A DNA stretch of 64,000 nucleotides from Laetiporus sulphureus 93-53 (GCF_001632365.1 NW_024468547.1:17745-81744); one strand, 5' to 3'; shown: positions 1-10,764, counted from the first letter of the stretch. The notes: a model not told the origin generated them from the sequence alone. A program made the numbers and translations.

Positions 1-795
1 TGACTAGAGTTTGCACCCGGATAGTATGCAGCTTGTCAATAATGGACCAATTCTTGAGCTCCCCTTGGTTCCTGCAGTGCACTCCGCTTCAGTATGCAAG
101 TTGGGCTTTTTGAATCGTACACGGAGCACTGACATTGCATCGAACACAGTGGTATCCCCTGTGGGCGCCACGCCCTGCGCTAGTGAGTATCTGAACTCCT
201 CCGGAAGTGGTTGCACCAGGCACCCATGTAATGAGAAGTAGTGCGTGGACGCCTGCATGAACAACGGGTGGGCAGGACCAGCGAGCCACGCCTCGCGCTC
301 CACCTTTGAAAATTCAGCATGCAACATGGCATGCGACTTCCGCGTGAGCTTCTTCGACGGAGACGAATTGCTCAATACGAGATGTCTGAGGCCGGACGGC
401 CGGCGGCGGATGACGAACTCCGCCGCTAACATGCCGCCCCACGAATGGCCAAGGAGGTCGAAGCCGTCCTGAACGCCCAGGAAGTTGAGAAGGTTGGTCA
501 GCTCATCGAGGAAGAGGTCGAAGGTCCAGAACGAATTGGGCTTGTAGGGGAGGTGAGTGGAGCGCCCAGTCCCAAGTTGGTCGTAGAAGATCACCGGAAT
601 TCCGTCAATTTTGAAGAGGTCGGCGATGGGGATGAGGTAGTCGTGTGGGAGGCCGGGCCCGCCGTGCAGAACAACGAGCGGAGCACGCGTTCTGTTTGAG
701 AGGTCTCCGAACAGCCTATACCACGTATGATGCGTGTCGCCTTCGACTTTGAAGGGTATAAGTCCTTCTTGATAAGTAGACCGGACGGCTGCCAT
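1..795 (-). CDS. Proline iminopeptidase-like alpha/beta hydrolase, 3' part outside the window
   Basis: An alpha/beta-hydrolase fold peptidase or amidase of the proline iminopeptidase / L-amino acid amidase group, which releases N-terminal residues from small peptides. The oxyanion-hole motif HGGPG is near residue 44 and the nucleophile elbow GHSWGG near residue 118, so the catalytic Ser is present; the Asp and His should lie off the left edge. Start taken at ATG 795 (MAAVRSTYQEG); the open frame reaches a GTG at 849 but that adds nothing family-like. An intron at 133-72 (GTCAGT to CTGCAG, 62 nt) joins VFDAM to NQGELKNWSIIDKLH, a good match to the family. Without splicing the frame would stop at position 4, so the gene is interrupted by the window edge, not broken. 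Fold assignment sure; exact substrate not. Confidence 0.85.
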
Positions 796-1339
796 CTTCT
801 CACACGTGGGCGCAGAGAAAGCAGCTGTCAGGGCCTGCAATCTTAGCACCTCTCTTCCGAGGCTGCAGGACGTTATACGTACCTGTGAGCAAGCACTGGA
901 ATGCGTTGAAGAAGCCTGAGAGCCCTTTGGAATACAGTATACCCCTTAATGTTTAAGTGGAGATTACGGCGTCTTCTCGATGATCAATTCAGAGTCAATA
1001 AAACCCAGCTCTGGGATCAAAACGCGGTCTTCGAGGCTGAGTTGCTGCTGCCTATTCAAACAGCCTCTCCTTGCGCTATATTTGGCAAGAATCAGTAGAT
1101 ACTTATGTCACACTGCTTGCACCAGAACGTTTGCGAGCTGTAAGCTGGAAATTTCGTCGAGGAACATGGATGGCAGCTGCTATCAGCAGTAATACACTTT
1201 CTCATGCCTTCGCATCAATCAGTCGCGTGAAGTGGAAACGTCGACTGCATGCTTTTCATCTCAACAAAATCATGGTCACACGTGCTGACGTGCAATGCTG
1301 ATCTGGAGATCTTCGCTGCAAGCATCAGCACTCAGTTTG
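796..1339. other. Intergenic, no gene recognised
   Basis: Promoter-side sequence of the hydrolase and spacer before duplicated segment A. Open frames here are short and lack family features. Confidence 0.5.
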
Positions 1340-1544
1340 AACACCACCGTTGACACGCTTGTCCTCTTGTAAAGAATATTGCTATCTGGTACCCAAGCGA
1401 ACGAATGACATGGTAGGTAGATACCTTTCAATATGCAATATGAGAACTCCTTAAAGCTAATAGCTTGACGCGCGCAAACCGGTACGAACAATCATGATAC
1501 CAGTAGATAGTACCAGAGAGAAAATGCAACGAAGAGCCTTCACA

Positions 1545-1877
1545 CGCCACGGGGATTGGGCGTCGAGGCTATCGCCCTTGGATTCTAACACGGCCAAACA
1601 AACATCTTGCCTTGGGCCACATCAGACGCATCTCGATGCAATAGTGCCCATTCCTCACCTCCCGCTCTTTCGTGGCTAATATTCCGTGTGTCATGCGGCC
1701 CGAGGCCCGAGACGTCACAGGAGCATGACCTAAGAGAGAATGGGAAAGCCGAGAATGCGCACCGTGAGCAGCTGAGTAATTCCCGATACCGGAGTTGCCA
1801 GGGTAGAATATACACCAGAGCCGTCGCGGAAAGTGAAGAGCAAGAAAGACATTGCTCGGCACACTCCTCGTGAAGAC
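1545..1877 (+). promoter_or_regulatory. Upstream region of the NmrA-like pseudogene, conserved with the intact copy
   Basis: Blocks shared with 8745-9092 include GATTGGGCGTCG, GGATTCTAACAC, CCAAACAAAC and the stretch around AGCAGCTGAGTAATTCCCGAT. Where copy B has a TATA-like GAATATAAG, this copy has GAATATACA at about 1806-1814. The conservation may simply reflect recent duplication and not selection. Confidence 0.5.
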
Positions 1878-3012
1878 ATGGCCCCGAAGCCTCTCCGAGT
1901 GCTCGTAGTCGGTGGAACTGGCAACACCGGAAAGCATATCACGGAAGCCCTCCTAGTAAACGGCAAAGACTTTGTATGTTGTCATGCTCGCAAAATCACG
2001 CGATGTCATTTTGCTGAACAGGACTTTCGAATGTCGGAGGGTAGCGACCTTGACACGACCGTCCTCGCTTTCCAAGCGCGCCATCGAGAACCTCCGCGCC
2101 AAAGGGGCAGAAGTCCGCACAGGGGACTTTCGTTCAGATAGCATCGAGAAGTTGAAAGATGCGCTCTCTGGCGTGGACATTCTCATCAGCTCTGTGATCG
2201 CTTTTGCTATACTTGACCAGAAGCCACTCTTGGCCGCTGCGAAGGAGGTCGGAGTAAAGCGGGTCGTCCCTTGCGACTTTGCCACCCCAGGCAAACATGG
2301 CGTGCGGGAGCTGAACGACACGGTATGTCTTGTCAGCAGACCCCTTCAGCGGATTGCCAGCGTGCTAATGCGACCTTGCCTAGAAACTTGAGATCCATGA
2401 TTACATCAAGCAACTCGGGCTCGGCTACACCTTCATCGACATCGGGTGGTGGATGCCGCTCACTCTTCCATCGTCGTTGCTTAGCTCGTTCAACTAAAAG
2501 ATAATCGGCAAAGGTGACAAGAAAATGCTCGTTACAGATGTGACCCACATCGGTCCGTACGTTGCAAGGATCATCGCCGATGAGCGGACACTCAACCAGA
2601 GTGTCATTGTATGGGAGGACGAGGTCACGCTTCTAGACGTGAAGAGGCTCATGGAGAAGTATTCTCCAGACGGTGATGCGTCGAAGGATAAATGGACCTA
2701 CGTGTGTCTCTCCCTTTCTATCAGCGAGACACGCGATTTATTTCTCATTTTTAGCTGACCTACGAAGAGCTTTCGCAGCGCGCTGCACAAGGAAAGGAGG
2801 AATACAAGCGAACTGGCAACCCGGAGGCACGCGTGTTGCAGGCGGCATCGGAATACATGATCAGCATCCACATCTTGGGCGAGGATTCGCTGGAGAATGC
2901 GAAGGCGCTCGGGTATCTCGATGCTCACGAATTATATCCCGACATCCATCCGACTTCATTGGAGGAGTTTGTCAAAGAGTTCTATAGTCAGAAGAGGCCC
3001 GCATCTGTATAG
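1878..3012 (+). pseudogene. NmrA-like (isoflavone reductase-like) protein, pseudogene copy
   Basis: Remnant of a gene for an NAD(P)-binding NmrA/isoflavone-reductase-like protein, clearly homologous to the intact copy at 9093-10232. It keeps the ATG, the Rossmann motif GGTGNTG (residues about 12-18), and most of exons 2, 3 and 4. Two lesions are visible. First, the intron 1 acceptor, CAG in the intact copy at 9244-9246, is CGG here at 2035-2037; nearby AG sites (2020-2021, 2038-2039) put the rest of exon 2 out of frame. Second, in exon 3 the codon TAC (Tyr) of the intact copy is TAA here (2495-2497), removing about 40 percent of the protein. Coding sequence beyond the stop still reads in frame to TAG at 3010-3012, so the decay is young. 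Confidence 0.87.
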
Positions 3013-3698
3013 TCCAGAGAGTAGTGATTGTGAGTCACTGGAGAACATACCTATGGCATGCCAGTGAGAGATGTTGGAGAGAGCCGAGCAAAGTGCAAGA
3101 ACAGAGTAATAGAACGTGCAGCTGCCCGCCATCTTTCCAACGGTCGACCGTCATTAAACATCGAACAGATGTCAATAGGCGTTGATCGCCTCTGGGCAGT
3201 AGGCATGCTTTCTGGAATATTGCAATAACTCAGAGTCTGGACGGCTACTGCGGGAACTCTATAGCGACCGTCACTTGCCAGAGTCTGAACATTGCAGGTA
3301 TTAAAAATGCCTACAAGTTCTGCCTGAGTGTGCCGTGGAAGCGTGCATTGTATTGAAGAAGCAATGCGACTCTCAATCTTGCCGCTTTGGACCTTCACAT
3401 TTCCGCCATGCATTAAGTTTTAACAAAGGCAACCAACTCCATTTTGAAGTCGTACGCCTGCACGAGAGAGCTCTTGCCGTGGGTGTCAATGGAACATTTG
3501 CATCCACGGTTGTAAATACTCGCCTGCCCCTGTTCTCCGAACAATACCGCCCTAAGAACTGTTCTTTAGTTATACGCTGTATCAGTAGCACGGCAGCCAA
3601 TTTTCTGACCTGTATTTACTGTGAAGCTGACGCATTTGAGAACTACCGGCAGGCCAGGGCGATATGCTAGCTCTACGTCTTTGAGTTCGACATGTCCC

Positions 3699-4021
3699 TG
3701 TTGGAATATCAAGCCTAGCCAAAAAAAGTATTGACTTATATTCCTACTTATCGTCAGTATCTCCTTTTACATACTTATCGGGCATTAGCGCCCGTAAGAC
3801 TTTTCACCCGCTTCGCTCGTTCTGCGGGCTTCAGTCCTTCTATCATCAAGGATCTGAAGCCCTGTGAGTACTCATACTGTCCCGCATGAAAGTAGCTTAT
3901 GTACTGATGTACCGTAGTTGACTCTAGGTACATACTAATAGAGTCCTTCTATCATCAAGGATCTGAAGCCCTTTGACTCTAGCATCTGCCCTCCCTTCCA
4001 CTCGTTTTCCATCCATCTACA
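3699..4021. mobile_element. Solo LTR of a retrotransposon with 5-bp target duplication
   Basis: A 323-bp insertion is revealed by comparison with the intact duplicate, which lacks it. It begins TGTTGGAATATC and ends CATCTACA, giving the TG...CA ends of an LTR. It is flanked by GTCCC at 3694-3698 and again at 4022-4026; the intact copy has a single GTCCC at this point. An LTR starting TGTTGGAATAT with a 5-bp duplication suggests a Copia-type (Ty1-like) element, though the superfamily is inferred. No internal retrotransposon domains remain, so it is best read as a recombinational remnant. It contains a perfect 31-bp direct repeat (3833-3863 and 3942-3972). Confidence 0.82.
3833..3972. repeat. 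31-bp direct repeat inside the solo LTR
   Basis: Two identical 31-bp copies, starting AGTCCTTCTATC and ending CTGAAGCCCT, lie at 3833-3863 and 3942-3972, 109 bp apart. They probably belong to the LTR itself (internal duplication), since both lie inside the inserted segment. Confidence 0.8.
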
Positions 4022-4640
4022 GTCCCTTCTCCGGAGTGGTGGCATTTCCTTCCGATGGTAAATCAGCGTAATGAAGAATACGTTCAACGCAGTTGAAGTT
4101 CTGTTCATTCTGAGCGTATGTGAAGACAAGTTGAGCTGCATGACAGTTAATGTCCCGACATATCAATGCGATGCCATTAACGACATACAGAAGGTGAACG
4201 TGACTATAAGGAAAGCGACCTGTGAGCATCTGATTGCATCGAGACATGTGGAACATACTGCTCAAGGTGTACGAGATCACGATGCCAACCTTGCTAGGAT
4301 TGATCGATTTACTATATCCGGCAGCGAACAAAGCCACTCCAAGGACGAGCAGATTCCCGAGCAGCAATCGAGTTGCCAACCCCTACCATTACTGGATGGA
4401 AATCACTATACTAGTAGTACGTTCAGGTTTTCAAGTCCAGAGCGGCATTTTTGGCCTTCTGCACGAAGTGACCCTAGTACTAAAAGATGAATCGCACAAT
4501 CGGTGCTTGCGATACTACTGCACCTACTGACCTCGTCTCCAAAGGCCCGAACTGTGCTGAGTCCAACTAGTTGGCTTTTATGTGGAAGATTAAGTTGGCA
4601 ACTAAATTTAAAGTTCAACGAGGCTCACTTGCACAATTGC

Positions 4641-6759
4641 TTCTTTTTCACTTTCCCAATTTGTGCAGCAAATTGCATACAATATCCAATAGTACCTATG
4701 TATCCCTTAGAAGCACAGCATGTTATAGATCTTGTCCAATGAAGGAATATTGTCGAGACATAAATAACGGGAAGTTTGACTTGATTCTACGTAGACGTTG
4801 TCCAATCCAAAACCGCAATGCACGCTAAGCACTAAGCACATCGCCAGCTGGACATTTTTATTAGTCTCCCATGGGCAGACGAGACAATTCCTTCAAACCT
4901 CCGCGGGAACGCTCCGGATACCCTTGTCTGACGTCTGCTTTCTATTGGGGGGTCCGTGTCGGGAGGGCGGCAAAAATTGAAGTCCGACATCACGTGTGAC
5001 TACACACAAAGCACAACATTGTGTTGGATGCGTCGCAACGCGTCTGAGGCGCGCTCGGATGCGCTTTGCTTCTTCGCATCTGTGCCCGCTTACGTTGTCA
5101 ATCCCTTAGCTGTACATTCTACTATGTCATCTAGCAAATCTCCAATAGACTCTGATAGTCTACAATATGATTGTGTTTCCAAAGAAAGTTCACAAAAGTT
5201 GAAAAGTATCCTCTGAGCACATAGATTCCATCTGTGCAGTGTGAGCAAACAGCCAGCTACCAATAATCCTGTAGAACATTGATAAATGAAGATTGCGAGC
5301 ACTCATCGAGAAAAGGCTCGCAACCATGACAATGTGAAGACGAAAACTTAGCACACTATCCTGGTAGATACCGACAGCGTGCGTATCACAAAGGGATTGC
5401 GACGATTCTGCCCTGATCTAGATGGCAGTGGACGTGCGAAGTGGCGAAAGTATGCATGATGATGGGCCTTCATGCTCGTTTCTCTATGGAAAAATTTTGA
5501 AACCATCTGGATACGGAGCTGGGATACTGGCGCAATATTTCTGTCCTTTCGAGAGTGCGGGGGCAGAGTGAAGAGGTCAAACAGAAAGGAGCCGATTGTC
5601 CAACCGCATCTCTGGATCTCACCGAGTATGATATCCATGTGCGCAGCCCTAGTTGAATCCATGGGTTGTCGTAGAGGCTGAGTAGCTCCACCGCATGACA
5701 GACTAGCAGTGAGAACAGCGGCAGCAGCAGCAGACATGGCAGAAGAAGCAAGGGGGCTACACAATAAATGTAACTCTTGGAACGAACATTACACGCGATT
5801 ACAAAGTCCGAAAAGCCTACTCCTAATAGATTTGCATCTCCGCTCGAAAAATCCGACCTCTCAAAAAGCAGACTAGTTTTTATTAGTGCAAGGCTGGCGC
5901 CCGCACTCCTCTCCTGGTACACGCTATCATCTCTGGTCGTGTCTGTTCTTAATTGCTGGGACCAGTCAATCCGACAACACCAAAAATTGGCTGTCAGCTA
6001 ATGTGACGCGCAGATGTTAGCATTCGCCAGATCTCTGAAAGATCACTTTCTCAAGTTGCGTTACAGTATAATTCGTGATCACCTGCGTTGGCGTCGCCAT
6101 TACAGTAACGATGCACTGCGACAAATTGCATGTATCTTTTGCATTTCGGGATATACATAGCCCGTCCTTAAGAACATAGCCCGGTGCGTTCGCTTACCCG
6201 AAATCTGGACTTGCGAAAAAGCGGGCTAGCGTATTCTCATGTGAACGAGCAAGAAGCGAGTCCACAATGACCGCTGATGACCGGCATGTGCGCGAAGCAG
6301 TGCTCGGAGATGTTGATGACGAGTTGCAGATGCGTTCAGTCGGGTAAAATCCTCAGCATGTGAGCTTCCGTTTTACTCCGCGTTTTCTATTGACTCCCTA
6401 CAGGGTTGGCCTCGATCGAAGCCCGGCCCTCCGCTCCTGGTTCTATGTGCGGTTGTTCTTGCCATCTAGATGCTTCGCAGGTCCGCCCGCGCCCGGAACT
6501 CTGCAGTCCAGCTCGCCACCCCTGAACGTTTGGGCGTTTCTCTAATCGAAAATTTTCAGTCGTAACGAGGACCGCGTTCTTGACAAACATATGCGCGCGT
6601 TATGATTCGCTAGGCGATGGTACTTAAGGGGAATTTGGGATCGACTCGGTTACATCACGAAGTCAGTTGGTCGGGCTTACTATCGCTTTCCCTGGCTATC
6701 GAGAATCCTTCCGCTCATTTTCCTCGTATTCGGCACGGCAACATTTGCAGCAGTACACT
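4641..6759. other. Intergenic, no gene recognised
   Basis: Sequence after duplicated segment A and before the flavohemoglobin gene. Open frames on both strands (the longest 150 codons, minus strand, GTG start) are low in family-like features, and no ATG-started exon chain could be built. The last few hundred bases should contain the flavohemoglobin promoter. Confidence 0.45.
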
Positions 6760-8064
6760 ATGTCTCTCACTCCAGAGCAGGTCCAGATCATCAAATCGAC
6801 AGTGCCCATCCTCGTTGAGCATGGCACTACCATTACAACTCGATTCTACCAGAACATGCTCAATGCGCACCAGGAGCTGAAGAACGTATTCAATAACGCC
6901 CATCAGATCAGTGGGAATCAACCCCGCGCGCTGGCTCACGCGCTGTTCGCCTACGCCTCGAACATTGATAATCTCGGTGCACTCGGCCCAGCAGTCGAGC
7001 TCATCTGCAACAAGCATGCATCGCTCTACATCCGTCCCGAACAATACGACATCGTGGGCACGTACCTCCTCGCAGAGATGAATGATTTTCTTGGTGATGC
7101 CTTTACGCCCGCCATCCACGACGCTTGGGCAGCCGCCTACTGGCAGCTCGCAAAGCTGATGATCGATCGGGAGGCGCAGCTGTACAAGTCTGCGGACGGC
7201 TGGACAGACTGGAGGCCGTTCAGGATTCAGCAGAAAGTGCGCGAGAGCGAGGAGATCACGTCGTTCTACCTTGTACCGGTCGATGGCGGTAAACTTCCGA
7301 AATTCTTGCCGGGGCAGTATATCTCGGTGCAGATGGAGGTACCGGACTTGAAGACCTTGCAGGCGAGGCAATATTCGCTGAGCGATGCGCCTGGCAAGGA
7401 TTACTACAGAATCAGTGTTAAGCGGGTACGTACCAGCCGTTTCTACATTTCATGCGCTTCCTCTGATACGCTCCCCCAGGAGACCGGCGTCGACATGGCC
7501 AACCGTGCCTCTATAGCCCACCCCGGCTACATCTCCAACATCCTGCATGATCATAAGCAGGAAGGCGACATCATTCGGGTCTCTCACCCCTACGGCGACT
7601 TCTACTTTGACCCCGCCGCAGGACCTGCAGACGCTCCCGTCGTTCTCATCTCTGGCGGCGTCGGCCTTACTTGTCTTACCTCCATCCTCAATACGCTCAC
7701 CGAGCAGCACACATCGCGCCCGATCTCGTGGATCCATGCGGCGCGCACGCAGAAGGTCCGCGCATTCGTAGATCACATGTCGGACGTCGTCCGTGAAAAC
7801 AGCAACGTTCACACGGTGTTCTACACCACGACGCCCGCTCCGGAAGACGTGCGGAGCATGCATTACCACCACGCGGGGCGCATGGATTTGGGAAAGCTTG
7901 ATCGAGAGAAGGACCTGTTTGTCAGCGATAAGAGGACGCAGTACTTCGTCTGCGGCCCTGTGTCGTTCATGGTCGATATGGAGAGAGTGCTGAAGGGATA
8001 TGGCATCGAGGAGGGTAGGGTTCACGTAGAACTATACGGGACAGGAGGCGTACCCAAGGCATGA
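6760..8064 (+). CDS. YHB1: Flavohemoglobin (nitric oxide dioxygenase)
   Basis: Converts nitric oxide to nitrate using O2 and NAD(P)H in the cytosol or mitochondria. N-terminal globin domain, residues about 1-140: MSLTPEQVQIIKSTVPIL start, B-helix Tyr in TTRFYQNML, proximal His in CNKHASLY. Then an FAD-binding ferredoxin-reductase-like domain with RQYSLSD, and an NAD-binding domain with GGVGLT and the C-terminal CGPVSFM. Start at ATG 6760 gives the normal family N-terminus; the open frame continues upstream to 6667 without family features. One intron, 7426-7479 (GTACGT to CCCCAG, 54 nt), lies after VKR. It is a multiple of three and free of stops, so unspliced RNA would still be translatable. 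Spliced length about 416 aa, usual for the family. It lies between the two copies of the duplicated segment and is not itself duplicated. Confidence 0.95.
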   Translation: MSLTPEQVQIIKSTVPILVEHGTTITTRFYQNMLNAHQELKNVFNNAHQISGNQPRALAHALFAYASNIDNLGALGPAVELICNKHASLYIRPEQYDIVGTYLLAEMNDFLGDAFTPAIHDAWAAAYWQLAKLMIDREAQLYKSADGWTDWRPFRIQQKVRESEEITSFYLVPVDGGKLPKFLPGQYISVQMEVPDLKTLQARQYSLSDAPGKDYYRISVKRVRTSRFYISCASSDTLPQETGVDMANRASIAHPGYISNILHDHKQEGDIIRVSHPYGDFYFDPAAGPADAPVVLISGGVGLTCLTSILNTLTEQHTSRPISWIHAARTQKVRAFVDHMSDVVRENSNVHTVFYTTTPAPEDVRSMHYHHAGRMDLGKLDREKDLFVSDKRTQYFVCGPVSFMVDMERVLKGYGIEEGRVHVELYGTGGVPKA

Positions 8065-8559
8065 GCGAACATCATGATCATCGGACTAACCTTCAAATAG
8101 TACCTGTAATGTATTTGTGCGTACCGGCCATGCCTGTATCATTAGAATGCACGATATCTCCTCTCATTGCATCTCGGTGTAATTGACGCGAATCGTAGTG
8201 ATGCCTACGGTTCGTCAAAACCTGAACATTGGCCAGTGCGTTCTCCAAGACGTTAACGACAATATCCGCAGCGTAGCCGCCGCTTGCAGGTCTCATTCCA
8301 CAACCAACGTCAATGATTAGTTGAGGTAGGTCATCGACCACTGGAGCACGCCGCTGAGTGCGTACCTCAGGGAGGCAAGTCCCGGCTAAAGAGCGAGACA
8401 ACGACTTGGTACGTCGTTTCTGGTCTTGCAATCGGGAACCTACATAGATTAATCCCTAATTCGACTTACCAATCATCTCCCCCGTTCGTCCTTTTCTTCC
8501 ATACGACAAAAACAGTCTTCTTCCAGTCCGTCAGGTGCAGAAACGTCCAACGTGACCTT
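8065..8559. other. Intergenic, no gene recognised
   Basis: 3' flank of the flavohemoglobin gene and the left border of duplicated segment B. A minus-strand open frame at 8093-8431 has no recognisable domain. Confidence 0.45.
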
Positions 8560-8744
8560 GAGTGTCTCCATACTTGTTCTTATATGGAGAATATTGCAAT
8601 GCAGGGAACGGATGATTTGGTAGATAGAAACTTTGCAATATGAGACGTCCTAAAGTCCACTCAGCTGTTGTTAGAATGTTAGAATGTTAGAATGTACTAT
8701 ATATTTTGATGCACGCAAACTGGGGAGAGTCGCACGCCACCGGC

Positions 8745-9092
8745 GGGATTGGGCGTCGCACCTCGGATTCTAACACAGCCAAACAAACGTCCTGCTTGGT
8801 TTGGGCCACAGACGCACCCAGGTCCCAAACACACTAATGCCCATTTCTCATCTCCAGCTCTTTCATGGATTATCAGACATTCCGTGTGTCATGAGGTCTT
8901 AGGCATCACCAGCAGCGTGACTGAGATCTGAGAAAGCAACCACACAGTGGGAAGGCCGAGGATGCACCTTTTGAGCAGCTGAGTAATTCCCGATCCCGGA
9001 GTTGCCATGGTCGAATATAAGCCAGAGCCTTCGCGAAAAACGGAGAGAGAAAAACCGATTGCTCAAAACACTACTCTTCATTGCTCAAACAC
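8745..9092 (+). promoter_or_regulatory. Promoter region of the intact NmrA-like gene
   Basis: Conserved with 1545-1877. A TATA-like TATAA at 9016-9020 lies 73 nt upstream of the ATG; the pseudogene copy has TATAC at the same place. The shared blocks are candidates for control elements, but shared descent explains them equally well. Confidence 0.5.
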
Positions 9093-10232
9093 ATGGCTTC
9101 GAAGCCCCTCGTACTCGTAGTCGGTGGAACCGGCAACACCGGAAAGCATATCACGGAGGCCCTCCTGAACGGCAGAGATTTTGTATGTTGTCATGCTCGC
9201 GAAATTGCGCGATGCCATCTTGCTGAACAGGCCTTTCGTATGTCAGAGGGTGGCAGTGTTGACACGACCGTCCTCACTTTCCAAGCCCGCTCTTGAAAGC
9301 TTCCGCGCGAAAGGGGCTGAAATTCGCACAGGGGACTTTCGTTCGGATAGCGTCGAGAAGCTGAAGGAGGCGCTGTCTGGCGTGGACATCCTCATCAGCT
9401 CTATCAACGGCTTTGCCATACTTGATCAGAAGCCGCTCTTGGCCGCTGCAAAGGAGGTTGGAGTAAAGCGGGTCATCCCATGCGACTTTGCCACCCCAGG
9501 CAAACGTGGAGTGCGGGAGCTGAACGATACGGTATGTCTTGTCCGCAAGCTCCTTCAGCGGACTGCCAACATGCTAATGGGACTTTGCCTAGAAACTTGA
9601 GATCCATGATTACATCAAGCAACTAGGGCTCGGCTACACCTTCATCGACATCGGGTGGTGGACGCAGCTCACTCTTCCATCGCCGTTGCTTAGCTCGCTC
9701 AGCTACAAGATAATCGGTAAAGGTGACAAGAAACTGCTCGTTACGGACGTGACACACGTGGGTCCGTACGTTGCAAGGATCATCGCCGATGAGCGAACGC
9801 TCAACCACAGTGTCATCGTATGGGAGGACGAGGTGACGCTTCTAGACGTGAAGAGGCTCGTAGAGAAGTACTCTCCTGACGGAGAGGCGGCGAAGGACAA
9901 ATGGACCTACGTGCGCACCTCTCTTTTGTTAACGAAACACGCGATTAATTTCTCGTTTTCAGCTGACCTACGAAGAGCTTTTGAAGCTCGCTGCGCAAGG
10001 AAGGGAGGAATACAAGCGGACTGGCAATCCGGAGGCACACGTCTTGCAGGCGTCATCGGAATATATGATCAGCATCCACATATTGGGCGAGGACTCGCTA
10101 GAAAATGCCAAGGCGCTCGGGTATCTTGATGTTCGTGAATTATATCCCGACATCCATCCGACTTCACTGGAGGAGTTTGCCCAAGAGTTCTATAGTCAGA
10201 AGAAGCCTGCATTTGTGTATTCCACAGAGTAG
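9093..10232 (+). CDS. NmrA-like / isoflavone reductase-like NAD(P)-binding protein
   Basis: Atypical short-chain dehydrogenase of the NmrA / phenylcoumaran benzylic ether reductase-like group: either an NAD(P)-dependent reductase of small aromatic substrates or a redox-sensing regulator. Four exons: 9093-9182, 9247-9531, 9593-9910, 9963-10232 (introns 64, 61 and 52 nt), giving about 320 aa, the normal size. The Rossmann GxxGxxG is GGTGNTG at residues about 11-17, followed by TRPSSLSK and GVDILISS, typical of the family. The third intron has a less common GTGCGC donor, but the frame closes exactly. Transcribed toward the ABCC transporter gene (533 bp apart, tail to tail). Reaction and substrate cannot be told from sequence. 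Confidence 0.9.
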
Positions 10233-10764
10233 TAGTTGTGAGTCACGGGATTATATGGGTTGGCATGCCAGTGAGAGGCGTTGGAGAGAGCCGAGCAAAA
10301 TGCAAGGAGAGAGTAATTAGTTGAACGTGCAGCTATCCGCCGTCGCGCGACCGAAGTAACTCAAGGTCGAACAGATGTCAATGGGCGTCGATTCTGGTAT
10401 GATTTTCGACCACCAACAGGGCCCTTCGTTTGCAGCCAAGATTTGAATCCAACTCGGATCGCCGTTGACTTGTTATTGTAGATCATTGAGCGTCTTCGTA
10501 CGACGTGCATCTGGAAGTGTCGCAGTGCAATCTGGACATTTCCCGCTTCATAGCTAACTTGATTAATAGCCTCAGGCTGATAACAAGGATTCTTCGACCC
10601 GCTAATTAATATGAAATGAGATCTGCGCATCTGTTGAAATATCTAGCAGGTGGAGTGAACCGATATATATCGTGAATCTATCGTTAATACATCAAGTCGA
10701 CGAACCGGACCATCTAGAAACAGTACAGTAAGTCATGCACGCCAAATGAATCTCATCTCCATGA
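10233..10764. other. Spacer between convergent genes
   Basis: 3' flanks of the NmrA-like gene and of the ABCC transporter. The left part is shared with copy A (up to about position 10385, then deleted in A). No gene seen. Confidence 0.5.

Larger units (their letters stand above)
3165..4635 (-). pseudogene. ABCC transporter fragment, pseudogene of the 10.8-17.4 kb gene
   Basis: On the minus strand this matches the second transmembrane domain and second nucleotide-binding domain region of the intact ABCC gene (about 11375-12575). Recognisable pieces include a match to LFAAGYSKSINPS, one to QLVFTYAQNEQNFNCVERILHYADLPSEG, and the exon before the NBD2 Walker A. The NBD2 signature/Walker B exons are missing, as are short stretches near 3365 and near 4038, and a solo LTR interrupts the exon encoding VEFKDVEL. 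The 5' half of the gene was either never copied or is lost. No function expected. Confidence 0.85.
1340..4640. repeat. Segmental duplication, copy A (decayed)
   Basis: This block aligns by eye with copy B at about 8560-12580: a shared promoter, the NmrA-like gene, the intergenic spacer and the 3' part of an ABCC transporter on the opposite strand. Relative to B, copy A lacks about 1 kb around position 3175 (equivalent to roughly 10390-11375), has smaller deletions in the transporter part, and has gained a 323-bp solo LTR. Ends are approximate. Genes in this copy are pseudogenes while those in B are intact. Confidence 0.88.

Noticed and set aside
1..133. Premature end of the left-edge hydrolase
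   Set aside because: A normal 62-nt intron restores the family sequence, so the apparent stop at position 4 is intronic reading.
5470..5922. 150-codon minus-strand open frame with hydrophobic stretch
   Set aside because: GTG start, leucine run arises from a simple GCAGCAG/AGAAG-like tract, no splice partners or family match.
6667..6759. Upstream extension of the flavohemoglobin frame
   Set aside because: The family N-terminus begins at ATG 6760; the preceding residues are not family-like and look like 5' UTR.
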